From assembly GCA_016930595.1 (NCBI GenBank), contig JAFGGJ010000047.1, forward strand, positions 1 to 34,727: a stretch of 34,727 bases of DNA, in the 5' to 3' direction. The notes below the pieces were generated by a model, which saw only the letters and a list, made by a program, of their open reading frames with translations, had not been told where the DNA came from and did no database searches. This document shows, piece by piece, positions 6,354 through 15,204 of this stretch (positions are counted from its first letter, which is position 1; the number at the start of each line of letters is the position of its first letter). Made by a program: the position numbers and the translations under genes. This stretch comes from Planctomycetota bacterium. GTDB lineage: Bacteria > Planctomycetota > SZUA-567 > JAFGGJ01.

Positions 6354-9300
6354 ATGAACAAGTATAGGATACATTGCGGGGACGGGCCGTCAAGAGTGAA
6401 AAGCGGCGCATGGGAGGGGCGCTCCCGGGGGCCGGCCCGGGTCGTCCTGCTGGCTGCCGCGGCGGTGTTCCTGTGCCGGGCGGCGTGCGGCGGGGACGTG
6501 TCCGTCCCGCTCGAGCTGCTGGTGCCGGCAGGGACCGGAAGCCGGCCCGTGATAGCCGGGGGCGTGGCGGTGTTTCCCAAGGGGAAGGCGAAGGGGACGG
6601 CGTTCTACCTGTCGGCCGACGGCGAACCGGTGCCTGCGTCGATAACGGTAAGGGCGCTGTGGCCGGACGGGTCGGCGATGGCGGTGGGGATAGAGGCGTA
6701 CGTGAGGGAGAGACGGGCCGGGACCACGTGGGCGATGAACGCCGCGGCGTACGCCCCGCCGCACAGGAAACTGGAGCGTATAACGCACAGGGCCGTGGAC
6801 ACTCGGAACGGGCGCGCCCTGGTGGTCGAAAGCGGGGGCCACAGGTTCCTGGTGCCGGCGAAGGGAGGGGCGCCGTTTCTGGAAGTGGACACGGTGTCGG
6901 AAGACGGGACGGCGTTCGCCGTGGCGGGAATACTCGAGAAGGGCGGAGCGTACCGTAAATTCAGCACGGAGACGGCGACGGGGTTCGACAGCACAAGGGC
7001 GTACGTGGCGCCGGACGGGCTTTCGCTGCAGGTGTTCCGGAAAGGATACATGCGTGCGACCGTCGCCGGGGCGGACCTGCCCGGAGAGCCGCTGCTCATG
7101 GCACCGTACGGGAACGGCGAGGGGTGCGCCGTGGTCCTGAAGGAAGCGGTGAAACTGTACCCGGTGTCGGGGGCGTTCAGGAAGGAGATCGCCAGGCGGT
7201 TCGACGGGGAAGGACTGACCGCCGGGGCCGTCGATACGGGGACGGGGACGATCTACGTGTCGGAGAAGACCGGGCCCGGGGCCGAACTGTGGGCGATAGA
7301 GCCCGCGGACGTCGAACAGGGCACCCGCGTGATGGAGCTGCCTTTCGCGCCGAAGAGGCTTGCGGCGTTCAAGGGGATTTTGCTGGCGGAGGACGCCGGC
7401 GGGGTGGTGACCGCGTTCAGGGCCGGTTCGGCGGACGCCCTGTGGCGCTTCAAGCCGGAGGGGGAGATCCTGGAGATCGCGGCGGGGAGGGGGGCGGGGG
7501 TCGTCCTGGTGAAGGAGAAGGAGGCCCACAGGACGTATGCCCGGGAGCTGGCGAAGGGCGACGAGGTTAGCCGGAACACGTTCTGGGAATTCGCGCCGCC
7601 GTACGCCCTGTCGCCGGACGGACGGTACATCGCGCACAGGAGGGGAAACGGGCTGGTGGTGATGGACGCCGTAAGCGGGGACCCCGTGTCGTCGGCGAAA
7701 GTAACGCCCTGGGCCGTGGCGTTTTCACCGGGCGGCAGGCTGCTGGCGCTGCAGCCGTGCGACGAAAAGACCGGGGCGGCGGGAAGCTCGATAGTGGTGG
7801 TGGCGGCGGCGGAAAACAAGGTGCTGCTGAGCCAGGAGACGAAGGAAGGGTTTGCCGCGGCGGGACTCGCCGTGGACGACAACGGCCGGGTGCTGGCGGC
7901 GGCCGGGGGAGGCGTGCTGAACATGGCGGACACCGGGGCGTGGCCGTACAGGACCGTGTACCGGTTCTGGTCGGGTGCTCCGCTGGTGGAGATAGAACAC
8001 GCGCTCTTTCTGGACGGGGATCCGGACACGGAGTTTCTGGCGTCGGCCGAGATGCACATGAGCGTCCCGACAAGGGGGACGGGTTCGGTGCGCGTGCCGG
8101 GAGACCTGCCGGGGACGGAGGGCGGCGGGATAATATACAGGCCGTCGGGGGAGAGGGGGGTTTTCCTCAGTGACGATTCATTCTGCCCGCGGCAGCCGCG
8201 CGGGATCCGGTCGGAGCCCGGGCGGCTGGTGTACGAGCTGTATCCCGGCAAATTCAAGAGGCCGGCGGACCTAAGGCGGTACGCGAAGCACGTTTTCACG
8301 GGGCCGATGTACGGCGAATATCCGATGTGGGGAACAAGGTCGGGCCAGGGGACGGGGCTGTTCGCCAGTTTCAGGGTGGGGATTGCGGCGAAAGGTGAGG
8401 AGCCCGCGAGGGGAGCGTTCATGCCGGCGGCGGCGGCGGCGGCGGCAAGCCGTGTCTGGGGCGAGTTCATGCCGCACGAGGAATCGGCGAGGGAATATCC
8501 CGTCCTGACGCGTTTCAACGACCGGTTGTTCCGGATGGCGACGGACGCCAGGGGGCACGATCAGACGGCGTTCGACTACGGGGACTTCCCCGGAGTTCCG
8601 CTGGGTGGCGACTACCTGTTCCAGGGGGCCGGGGGCTGGCGGAACGGCGAACACGCGGTGCTGCAGGGCCTTGTGGCGCAGCTCCTGTACAAGCCGGAAT
8701 ACGGCAGGTTCATGCTGATGCAGGAAAACGCCCGGCACATGTACACTGTGGACCTGACGCGGTTCGCCGACGGGAAAGGGGAGTACTGGAGGGCGGGGAG
8801 CGCTGCGAACGGGTCGATAAGGTCGGGGGGCGTGCAGCACTGGTCGGGGCGCGCCGGGGACGTCAGGCGCATAGGGAACGCGGCGGGGCTGATGGACTAC
8901 TACATCATCAGCGGCGACGTGATGGCCAGGGAGGCGGCGGAGGAAGTCATGGGGTTTGCGATGCGTGCGAAGGGGGCGCGCTTCGAGGTGCTGGCGCTGT
9001 TCGACATGGCGTCGTGCGCGGCGCATGCCGAGGGCGACATGGAAGAGGCGCGCCGCACGTACGAGTACGCGAAAGGCACGATAGAGGAAATGCCGCGGGG
9101 GTATTCCGGGATGCTGGCGGCGCTGTACATATGCCCGCAGATGTTCCGGCACCACGAGATATTCGGGGATGCGGCGTCCGTGGAGCTGCTGAGCACATTG
9201 TCGCCCATGCAGGGCGGAGCCAACCCCGAGAACCTGCTCAACCGCTCGCTGTACCTCGGCATGACCGGCAACATTAAGGCCCGGATAGACGTTCAGCGGT

Positions 9301-9494
9301 ACGCGGGGATAATGGCCCGGCTGCCGTTGAGCGGCGACCGGGACTTTCCGGAAGAATACGCCCGGCAGGTGGAGGGGCTGCAGAGGCTGTACCCGTACCT
9401 GGTCGAAAGGGGGTTCGCCGTCGGCGGGGCGATGCCTTACATGCTGAAGGTCCTGAAGCAGTCGGGCATAAGGGAAGAGGACATGGTGCGATGA
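6354..9494 (+). CDS. Secreted PcRGLX/YetA-like protein with inserted beta-propeller
   Basis: This 1046-residue exported protein has a long N-region and a hydrophobic signal segment at about residues 29-45. Residues 50-200 resemble the N-terminal RIFT-barrel domain of the PcRGLX/YetA (exo-rhamnogalacturonan lyase-like) family: VPLELLVPAG, then VPASITVRALWPDGSAMAV. Residues of about 205-528 read as a WD40/PQQ-like propeller (for example YALSPDGRYIAHRR and AVAFSPGGRLLAL). The lyase-like fold resumes at VYRFWSGAPLVEIEH (about 532), and the rest to 1046 is a helical toroid region with FDYGDFPGVPLGGDY and GGWRNGEH. The likely role is extracellular polysaccharide processing, which is inference from the fold. 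The next gene overlaps its stop as ATGA. Confidence 0.6.
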   Translation: MNKYRIHCGDGPSRVKSGAWEGRSRGPARVVLLAAAAVFLCRAACGGDVSVPLELLVPAGTGSRPVIAGGVAVFPKGKAKGTAFYLSADGEPVPASITVRALWPDGSAMAVGIEAYVRERRAGTTWAMNAAAYAPPHRKLERITHRAVDTRNGRALVVESGGHRFLVPAKGGAPFLEVDTVSEDGTAFAVAGILEKGGAYRKFSTETATGFDSTRAYVAPDGLSLQVFRKGYMRATVAGADLPGEPLLMAPYGNGEGCAVVLKEAVKLYPVSGAFRKEIARRFDGEGLTAGAVDTGTGTIYVSEKTGPGAELWAIEPADVEQGTRVMELPFAPKRLAAFKGILLAEDAGGVVTAFRAGSADALWRFKPEGEILEIAAGRGAGVVLVKEKEAHRTYARELAKGDEVSRNTFWEFAPPYALSPDGRYIAHRRGNGLVVMDAVSGDPVSSAKVTPWAVAFSPGGRLLALQPCDEKTGAAGSSIVVVAAAENKVLLSQETKEGFAAAGLAVDDNGRVLAAAGGGVLNMADTGAWPYRTVYRFWSGAPLVEIEHALFLDGDPDTEFLASAEMHMSVPTRGTGSVRVPGDLPGTEGGGIIYRPSGERGVFLSDDSFCPRQPRGIRSEPGRLVYELYPGKFKRPADLRRYAKHVFTGPMYGEYPMWGTRSGQGTGLFASFRVGIAAKGEEPARGAFMPAAAAAAASRVWGEFMPHEESAREYPVLTRFNDRLFRMATDARGHDQTAFDYGDFPGVPLGGDYLFQGAGGWRNGEHAVLQGLVAQLLYKPEYGRFMLMQENARHMYTVDLTRFADGKGEYWRAGSAANGSIRSGGVQHWSGRAGDVRRIGNAAGLMDYYIISGDVMAREAAEEVMGFAMRAKGARFEVLALFDMASCAAHAEGDMEEARRTYEYAKGTIEEMPRGYSGMLAALYICPQMFRHHEIFGDAASVELLSTLSPMQGGANPENLLNRSLYLGMTGNIKARIDVQRYAGIMARLPLSGDRDFPEEYARQVEGLQRLYPYLVERGFAVGGAMPYMLKVLKQSGIREEDMVR

Positions 9495-11551
9495 GATCCG
9501 CCGCGCCGGTACTGCTGTGTGCGATGCTGGCGGCGTGGCACTGCCGCGCGGACGAAGTCGCTTACGATGCGTGCGAGAGCCTTGAGGCAAGCGAGAAGAG
9601 CGGCGTCCGTTTCAGGGGCGTATCGGAATGCGCCGGGAGCCGCGGCGGCGGGTATCACATGGACAGCAACGACCGGTTGCTCTATCCCCTGTCGCCCCGG
9701 CGAGGCTGCAGGCCGTACGGGGAAAGGGAATGGCGCGGGTGGAGCCCCGTGCGCGGGGCGGCGGCGTTCACGTACAGGCCGGACCGCGGGTTCTTTACGG
9801 CTCCGAAGTCCGTGCTGGCGTGCATAGGGCAGGGGGAACGCGCGGATGCGGAGAGTTCCGTGATCGGCCTGTTTGCGGACCGTGAGGACCGGGACCTTGT
9901 GTTGAGGGCGGCGATAATCGACCCGGACGGCAGGGTCCTGTACGGCGGCGAGACGGTGGTGGACTGGCGCCCGCGCGAGCCGGGCATGCACCGGCTGGTG
10001 CTGGCGTGGGACGTGGAGCGGCGGTACGTGGCTTTTACGGTGGACGGGCGGGGGCCGGAGCGCGCCGCGCCGACGGGGTATTCGACGGCGCGGCCCGGGG
10101 ACATAGCGGTGCTGGGGCCGGACCTGTCGATAGGAGGCATGTACGGGGGCCGCGTCGCGCCCGGAGTGTACGACGAGATAAAGCTGTACGACGCTCCCGT
10201 CGCGGTGTCCGGTGCGGACGGCGGAGGCCCGGCGCCGGGCGGGCTGCACGCCGGCCGGCTCCTGAACGACGCCGTTGAAGACCGGAACTGGTCCGGCTAC
10301 CAGAGCGGGGCGGCGGCGGGGGAATATTCCCGCGGGGTCATGGGGTCCTGCATCGGCATAGGGGACGGAGGCGGGCTTCTCTACGGCGTGCTGGTTCCCA
10401 GGGACGGCAGCCGCGGCCAGTACCAGAAGATACTCTTCAGCGCGGGCGAGATAGGTTTCTTCATGCGGCCCGGGACGTGCCGCGGAACGGTGGCGAGCAT
10501 ACCGAACATGAGCATCGGGTTCACGGACGAGGGGCGCCTGCAGGTCGAGACCGGGACCGGAAGATACACGGGCCCTCCGGTCAAAGCGGGCGAGTGGGTC
10601 CACACGAGCATGGGATACGACAGGACGCGTAACACCGTGACGCTCAAGCTCAACGGCCGCGCGGTGAACCTGGAAAGAACCGGCGAGGCGAAAGCCGCGG
10701 ACGTAACGGACCCGTACATACGGTTCGGCTGCACGAGCAACGACCCCGTGCCCGGGCGCAGAAACGCGGCGTTCGACCTGGACGAGGTCTACGTGTACGA
10801 TTCGCCCAGGGGGACGTGCCCCGAAGCTTACCGGGTCACGTTCTATTCTTCTTTCGACCGCCCGGGGCTGTTCGCGGACTACGCCCGTGGCAGTATAGAG
10901 GCGCTGGGCCGGCCGCGCGCGGCGCCGGGCTACCGGGGAATGGGCTTCCTGTCGGGGAAGGACGCGTTCATCCGCTATCCGTACCACGCGTTCTACAGGG
11001 TGGGGCAGAAAGCCACGACGACGGTCAACGTATCGCTGGAGGCCGGGACGCTGAACATGATGGTCCGCCCGGAGGACGACGACCCGGCCAGGCAGGTACT
11101 GGCGTATATCCGGGCTGCGGGGTGGGGCGGGCCGACGACGGTGTTGTACCGGGAGAACGGCAGGTTGATATTCCATTTCGGCTACTGCGGCACGCTGACG
11201 GTGGAAAAACCGCTGCCGGCGGGCAGATGGAGCATGGTGGGCATCACGTGGGACTGCGAAGCCGGCAAGGCGGCCGTGTACGTCGACGGCGAGGCGGCGG
11301 CGGAAGAGTACTTAGGGACGACAACGCGGCAGCCGGGAGAACTGCCGTATTCGAGCTGGTGGGCCGTCGGGTCGGCGGAGAACGGGGAGTACAGGTTCAA
11401 CGGGGCGGTCGACGAGCTGACGGTGTTCTCGTATGCGCTGGGTCCGGGGGAAATGTCGCTGCTGCAGGACTTCTACGCGAAGCCGCCCGGGAAGTACAAC
11501 TACCCGTGGGAAGCGCTGTCGGGGTCGTCTTCCGGCACGGCGGTGAGGTGA
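9491..11551 (+). CDS. Secreted protein with three LamG-like domains
   Basis: This 686-residue protein has a signal peptide at residues 1-20 (MRSAAPVLLCAMLAAWHCRA). Three concanavalin/LamG-type jelly-roll units can be made out. Their typical strands are RYVAFTVDGRGPE (about 177), WVHTSMGYDRTRNTVTLKLNG (about 368) and WSMVGITWDCEAGKAAVYVDG (about 578), each followed by a closing block such as FNGAVDELTVFSYAL (about 636). Such domains usually bind glycans or proteins and here are probably extracellular. The start overlaps the preceding stop (ATGA), so it is translated with the YetA-like protein and probably works with it. Its last 52 bases overlap the convergent gene at 11500. Confidence 0.7.
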   Translation: MRSAAPVLLCAMLAAWHCRADEVAYDACESLEASEKSGVRFRGVSECAGSRGGGYHMDSNDRLLYPLSPRRGCRPYGEREWRGWSPVRGAAAFTYRPDRGFFTAPKSVLACIGQGERADAESSVIGLFADREDRDLVLRAAIIDPDGRVLYGGETVVDWRPREPGMHRLVLAWDVERRYVAFTVDGRGPERAAPTGYSTARPGDIAVLGPDLSIGGMYGGRVAPGVYDEIKLYDAPVAVSGADGGGPAPGGLHAGRLLNDAVEDRNWSGYQSGAAAGEYSRGVMGSCIGIGDGGGLLYGVLVPRDGSRGQYQKILFSAGEIGFFMRPGTCRGTVASIPNMSIGFTDEGRLQVETGTGRYTGPPVKAGEWVHTSMGYDRTRNTVTLKLNGRAVNLERTGEAKAADVTDPYIRFGCTSNDPVPGRRNAAFDLDEVYVYDSPRGTCPEAYRVTFYSSFDRPGLFADYARGSIEALGRPRAAPGYRGMGFLSGKDAFIRYPYHAFYRVGQKATTTVNVSLEAGTLNMMVRPEDDDPARQVLAYIRAAGWGGPTTVLYRENGRLIFHFGYCGTLTVEKPLPAGRWSMVGITWDCEAGKAAVYVDGEAAAEEYLGTTTRQPGELPYSSWWAVGSAENGEYRFNGAVDELTVFSYALGPGEMSLLQDFYAKPPGKYNYPWEALSGSSSGTAVR

Positions 11552-12594
11552 GCGAGCTCTTCTTCCGCGGCCTTTTCCACGGCGACCATTTCCTGGAACT
11601 TCACCGAACCCATAAGGTACAGCACGAGGCCCGGGAGCCAGCCCAGCATCATGACGACGCGGTAGACGAGGAAGGCTTCGGCGCCGGAAGCCGACCCCAC
11701 CGATTTGAAGAGGGCTTCGGCGAAACCTTCGCCCTGGCCGACGCCGCCGGGACTCAGGGGTATCGAGTTCACGGCCAGTGCGAGCGGGACCAGGAACAGG
11801 TAGCGCCTGAAAGGGATGCTGATTTCGCCGATGGCCCGCGACGCTCCGAACAGCGTCACTATCGAGAAGAGATGGGCCAGGAGGGAAAGCAGGATCGCCG
11901 CCACCAGGACGCGCCGCCGGCCGCGGTATATACCCAGGGCTTCGTCAACCTTGCGCAGCGTGTCTCGCACGCGGCCCGGCCTGGACAGGAATTGCTGCCG
12001 CCTGGAGCGCAGGCGCTTGCTGAGCACGATGCAGATGAGAGCGAAAAACAGCGCCATCGAAACGAACAGGATGACGACGGCCTGCTTGACAAGGGACAGC
12101 TTCAGTATGGCGTCATGATTGAACAGGAGCACGAGGATGGCCAGCAGGCCGAGGGAGAAGAAGCCGGCGGCCCTGTCGGCGAAGACGGTAAGCACGGCCG
12201 CGGTGCGGCGTTCGGGGAATCCCGCCGCCGCGCCGTACATCCTGATCACGTCGCCTCCGGTGGCCCCCGGCATGAAAGTGTTGAAAAAGGCCCCGATGTA
12301 GGTAAGGCGCATGGATGCCCTGAGCGAAACATGCAGCCCTTGGGCGCGCATCATCAGCCACCACCTGACGCCGCCGACGATGGGGACGAAGACGATTGCG
12401 GCAAGAGATGCCGCCAGCCACGCCCTGCCGTGCTGCCACGCGTTGGCCAGGCTCCTGCCGCTGAGATGGCCCCTGCCGACCATGTAGCCGACGAGCGCGG
12501 CGCCGACAAGCAGCTTGAGCGCGAAAAACGCGTAGCGGCGGAAGGCGGTGCCTTTCGGGCCGGCGGGTGTTTCCATGGCGGGCGTGTCCGTCAA
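11500..12594 (-). CDS. LPG-synthase-type transmembrane protein (YbhN/UPF0104-like)
   Basis: This 364-residue integral membrane protein has about eight hydrophobic segments. It carries the hallmark blocks of the lysylphosphatidylglycerol synthase transmembrane (flippase-like) family: NTFMPGATGGDVIRMY, ADRAAGFFSLGLLA, and NSIPLSPGGVGQGEGF near the end. The catalytic aminoacyl-transferase half of MprF is absent, so a transport or lipid-handling role is more likely than lipid lysylation. It is the last gene of the seven-gene minus-strand run, 19 bases after the 2-hydroxyacyl-CoA dehydratase-like gene. Its 3' end overlaps the end of the LamG gene by 52 bases on the opposite strand. Confidence 0.85.
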   Translation of the reverse strand: MTDTPAMETPAGPKGTAFRRYAFFALKLLVGAALVGYMVGRGHLSGRSLANAWQHGRAWLAASLAAIVFVPIVGGVRWWLMMRAQGLHVSLRASMRLTYIGAFFNTFMPGATGGDVIRMYGAAAGFPERRTAAVLTVFADRAAGFFSLGLLAILVLLFNHDAILKLSLVKQAVVILFVSMALFFALICIVLSKRLRSRRQQFLSRPGRVRDTLRKVDEALGIYRGRRRVLVAAILLSLLAHLFSIVTLFGASRAIGEISIPFRRYLFLVPLALAVNSIPLSPGGVGQGEGFAEALFKSVGSASGAEAFLVYRVVMMLGWLPGLVLYLMGSVKFQEMVAVEKAAEEELAHLTAVPEDDPDSASHG

Positions 12595-12613
12595 GCGGCG
12601 CCCTTTCTTTTTT

Positions 12614-13606
12614 TCAGGTGTCCGGCCCGCGGCGGTCGAGCAGCATTTCCAGGAAGGCTTCCAGGCGGAGGGCTTCCCGTCCGCCCGTTTTTGCAGGCCT
12701 GTCGCCTTCCAGCGTCAGCACAGGGGCTTTTACAGTTTTCCTCAGTATAACGTCATGCATGCCGCGGTAACAGAAAGTCTGGACATAGTGTATGACGCCG
12801 TCAACCCGCCTTTTGCCGACTTCGTCCGCTATCCGGGCGAGGCGACAGGAAGCGGCGTAGGGGTAGGTATAGCTGCTGTACTGGGTAAAGATGTCCTGGG
12901 CCGGGCGGATGGCGGCAAACTCAACGGGCATTTCGTTGTAGACGACGAGGGCGCCGCGCCGTTCGAGGAAATCAAAGAGGTCGGTAAAGGCGGGAGGAAT
13001 GCCCACGACCGCCAGCCTGAGGGCCGCCTGCGCCGGGGCGGCGGATTCGGCGGAACGGAGGACTTCGTCGACGGTTTTTTCGTATGCTGCGGGGTCGCCC
13101 ATGAAATCGCTGGCGTTGATGAGATAACGGAAATTCCGCGTGCCGCTCACTTTCCCCATGACGGTCAGGTCGTCGAGGCGGCGGAGCTTGGCGCGCAGCG
13201 GCAGCAGGCGGTGCCATTCCTCCTGCGCGTCGGCGGAGGAAACGCCGAGGGCGGCGGCGAATTCAGCGATGGCGTCGGCCATGGCGGGCGGCGAAGGGGC
13301 GTGCGGGAAGCGGAATCCCGTGACTTCGATCCCTTCGTGCCGCAGGATGTCGACAAGCCCCTGGGTGTAGGAGCAGTCGCCTTCGAGGACGCCGACGACG
13401 CGCCTGATGCCGGTCCTGGCCACCGTGCCGTAAATGCCCTTTATCCAGGCGCAGATGCTCCTTGGGATCCCGGCTTTTTCCGCGGCGCTGATATCGGCGT
13501 CCGGGTCGGGGCCGGCAATGAAAGCGTTGTTCAGGTCCACCGGGACCAGGCCGGCGGCCAGTATCGCTTCGACGGGCAGCGTGGTTGTGAATCCCATGCG
13601 TTCCAT
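12614..13606 (-). CDS. 2-hydroxyacyl-CoA dehydratase (HgdB/COG1775-type) family protein
   Basis: This is a single-subunit member of the family that holds a [4Fe-4S] cluster in 2-hydroxyacyl-CoA dehydratases and benzoyl-CoA reductases. Typical segments are GFTTTLPVEAILAAGLVPVD at the N-terminus, GVLEGDCSYTQGLVDILR, and the C-terminal YVQTFCYRG and PVLTLEGDRP. Cysteines in ICAWIKG, GDCSYTQ and TFCYRG are candidate cluster ligands. At about 330 residues it is shorter than HgdB subunits, and neither a second subunit nor an activator ATPase is nearby, so the substrate is open. ATG at 13606 is chosen because a weak AGG lies six bases upstream. TTG at 13621, overlapping the DUF366 stop, is possible. 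Confidence 0.82.
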   Translation of the reverse strand: MERMGFTTTLPVEAILAAGLVPVDLNNAFIAGPDPDADISAAEKAGIPRSICAWIKGIYGTVARTGIRRVVGVLEGDCSYTQGLVDILRHEGIEVTGFRFPHAPSPPAMADAIAEFAAALGVSSADAQEEWHRLLPLRAKLRRLDDLTVMGKVSGTRNFRYLINASDFMGDPAAYEKTVDEVLRSAESAAPAQAALRLAVVGIPPAFTDLFDFLERRGALVVYNEMPVEFAAIRPAQDIFTQYSSYTYPYAASCRLARIADEVGKRRVDGVIHYVQTFCYRGMHDVILRKTVKAPVLTLEGDRPAKTGGREALRLEAFLEMLLDRRGPDT

Positions 13607-13613
13607 GAGCGGC

Positions 13614-14168
13614 CTATTCAACGGGTCTTACCTTGGCGGCGGCGTGCCTGGCGCCGGATTCTTCGTCAGCCAGCGCGGCAAGCAGCCTTTCGGCGAACGC
13701 CGCCGCGTCGACGCCGAGCGCCGACAGGTCCGCCGTCCTGACGGGGGCGCCGGCGGGGTCCACGTTTATTCCGAAGTGAATGAGTGTCATGGAGCTTGAG
13801 CCGGTGGCGATGGAAACCGTCAGTTTGCCTTCGCGCACGAAAAGGTCGTCGCCGCGGCGGACGGCGTGCACATTGTAATCCGCCGCAAGGGTTTCGGCAA
13901 CGAGCGCGGCCAGGAGGCGCTGCCGGAAGACGGCCCTGAGGAGGTCGGTTTCGACGACCTGCACGATGAGATGGAGCATTTCCGCGGCCCTTATGGTTTC
14001 GCCGCGCTCCCGGTCCTCGTTATCGACGAGGTTTTCCGTGGGGACGCTGCAGGGGCCTATCCACGCGACGGCGGCATCGGCGGAAAACCCTGCATGGGAA
14101 GATATGAAACGGCTGTTCAGTTCTCTTCCGGTGTATGTAATAGCTTCGGGGATGAACATGGTTTCCAT
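13614..14168 (-). CDS. DUF366 family protein
   Basis: This 184-residue protein matches the DUF366 (COG2029-type) family, which I know mainly from archaea and some anaerobic bacteria and which has no firm function. Family segments visible are AWIGPCSVPTENLVDNEDRE, EMLHLIVQVVE, FRQRLLAALVAETL, RRGDDLFVREGKLTVSIAT, and SMTLIHFGINVDPAGAPV. The start is decided by GGAGG seven bases before ATG at 14168. It begins four bases after the amidase stop and ends seven bases before the dehydratase-like gene, so the last two genes are likely co-translated and may act on one substrate. Confidence 0.85.
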   Translation of the reverse strand: METMFIPEAITYTGRELNSRFISSHAGFSADAAVAWIGPCSVPTENLVDNEDRERGETIRAAEMLHLIVQVVETDLLRAVFRQRLLAALVAETLAADYNVHAVRRGDDLFVREGKLTVSIATGSSSMTLIHFGINVDPAGAPVRTADLSALGVDAAAFAERLLAALADEESGARHAAAKVRPVE

Positions 14169-14172
14169 CACA

Positions 14173-15204
14173 TCACCTCCGTGGGTGTTCCCGCGAATAG
14201 ACGGCAAGGGCTTCGACAAGGATTCCGGCGATGCGCTGCCTGTAGAAGGGCTGACGAAGGAGTGCTTCGTTATCCGGATTGCTGAGAAACCCGACTTCGA
14301 CGAGCACGGCGGGGATCGGGTTGCCCCGCAGGACGTTCAGGCTGCGCTCCTTGGTCCCGCGGTCGGGGACGCCGAGGTTGCGGGCGAGCATCTGCTGGAC
14401 GGCTTCGGCGAGGCGCGCCGAGTCGGGATGGCGGCGCAAGAAGAAGGTTTCGACGCCGGAAACCGAGGGGTCGCCGCAGGAATTGGCGTGGATGCTGATG
14501 AAGACGTCGGCGTTGCTGCCGGCGGCCTTCTTGACCCTGGCGCGCAGTTCGACGAAGGAATCGTCGGAGCGGCTGAGCTCGACGGCGACGCCCTGTTCGC
14601 GGAGCAGTTTCTGCATTCTGAGGGCGATGTCGAAGTTGACATCTTTTTCGCGGGTGGCGCAGCGTCCGAGCGCTCCCGGATCCCTGCCGCCGTGCCCGGG
14701 GTCGAGGAAGACTTTATTGAGACCGACGCGCGAGAGCTTCATCATCTTGCGGATAACGACCGGGATCTCGTCGTATTCGGGCAGGGGCGTCCTGATGAAG
14801 TTGGCGACTTCGACCGGGACGTAGAGGCGGTCGCCCTGGTAGAACGGGCGTATCGGCATGACGACGGAGATGCCGTTGACTTCGAACCTGCCCATGTTCG
14901 GGACGAAGACAAGCCTGTCCTGTCCGCCGGTCAGCACGTAGGCATCGAGGGCGGGGTCGTGGGTTATCTTCATGGAATACGTGCGGGCCAGTTCCTGGAG
15001 CGACAGCGTGCCGGCGGTATGCTCTTCCCGGCGGAAAGGCTTCTTCCGGCGCGTCCCGTAGCGTCTTTCAGCGGCGGAAACCGGGTAGGGCCTGGACACG
15101 GAATAGTAATACCTGCCGTCTTCCGGGTCGGTCAGGCCGGACGCGGCGCCGGCCGACAGCAGCAGGACGGCCGGCCACAGCATGATTGCCGACGGGGCTT
15201 TCAA
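14173..15204 (-). CDS. N-acetylmuramoyl-L-alanine amidase (Amidase_3)
   Basis: This exported 343-residue zinc amidase cuts the bond between muramic acid and the peptide stem of peptidoglycan. The signal peptide is at 1-23. Residues of about 66-138 resemble the copper-amine-oxidase N-terminal (stalk) domain often found before wall-binding enzymes. The Amidase_3 domain runs from about 164 to 336, with H171 (DPGHGG), E186 (REKDVN), H239 (SIHAN) and catalytic E303 (VEVGFLSN). The start is TTG at 15204, supported by AAGGAG ten bases upstream and by the lysine-bearing signal peptide it creates. ATG at 15183 is a weaker alternative. It lies in the seven-gene run, four bases before DUF366. Confidence 0.93.
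   Translation of the reverse strand: MKAPSAIMLWPAVLLLSAGAASGLTDPEDGRYYYSVSRPYPVSAAERRYGTRRKKPFRREEHTAGTLSLQELARTYSMKITHDPALDAYVLTGGQDRLVFVPNMGRFEVNGISVVMPIRPFYQGDRLYVPVEVANFIRTPLPEYDEIPVVIRKMMKLSRVGLNKVFLDPGHGGRDPGALGRCATREKDVNFDIALRMQKLLREQGVAVELSRSDDSFVELRARVKKAAGSNADVFISIHANSCGDPSVSGVETFFLRRHPDSARLAEAVQQMLARNLGVPDRGTKERSLNVLRGNPIPAVLVEVGFLSNPDNEALLRQPFYRQRIAGILVEALAVYSREHPRR

Noticed and set aside
8420-8450. GCG trinucleotide run
   Set aside because: It encodes an alanine stretch inside the YetA-like protein and is ordinary for GC-rich coding sequence.
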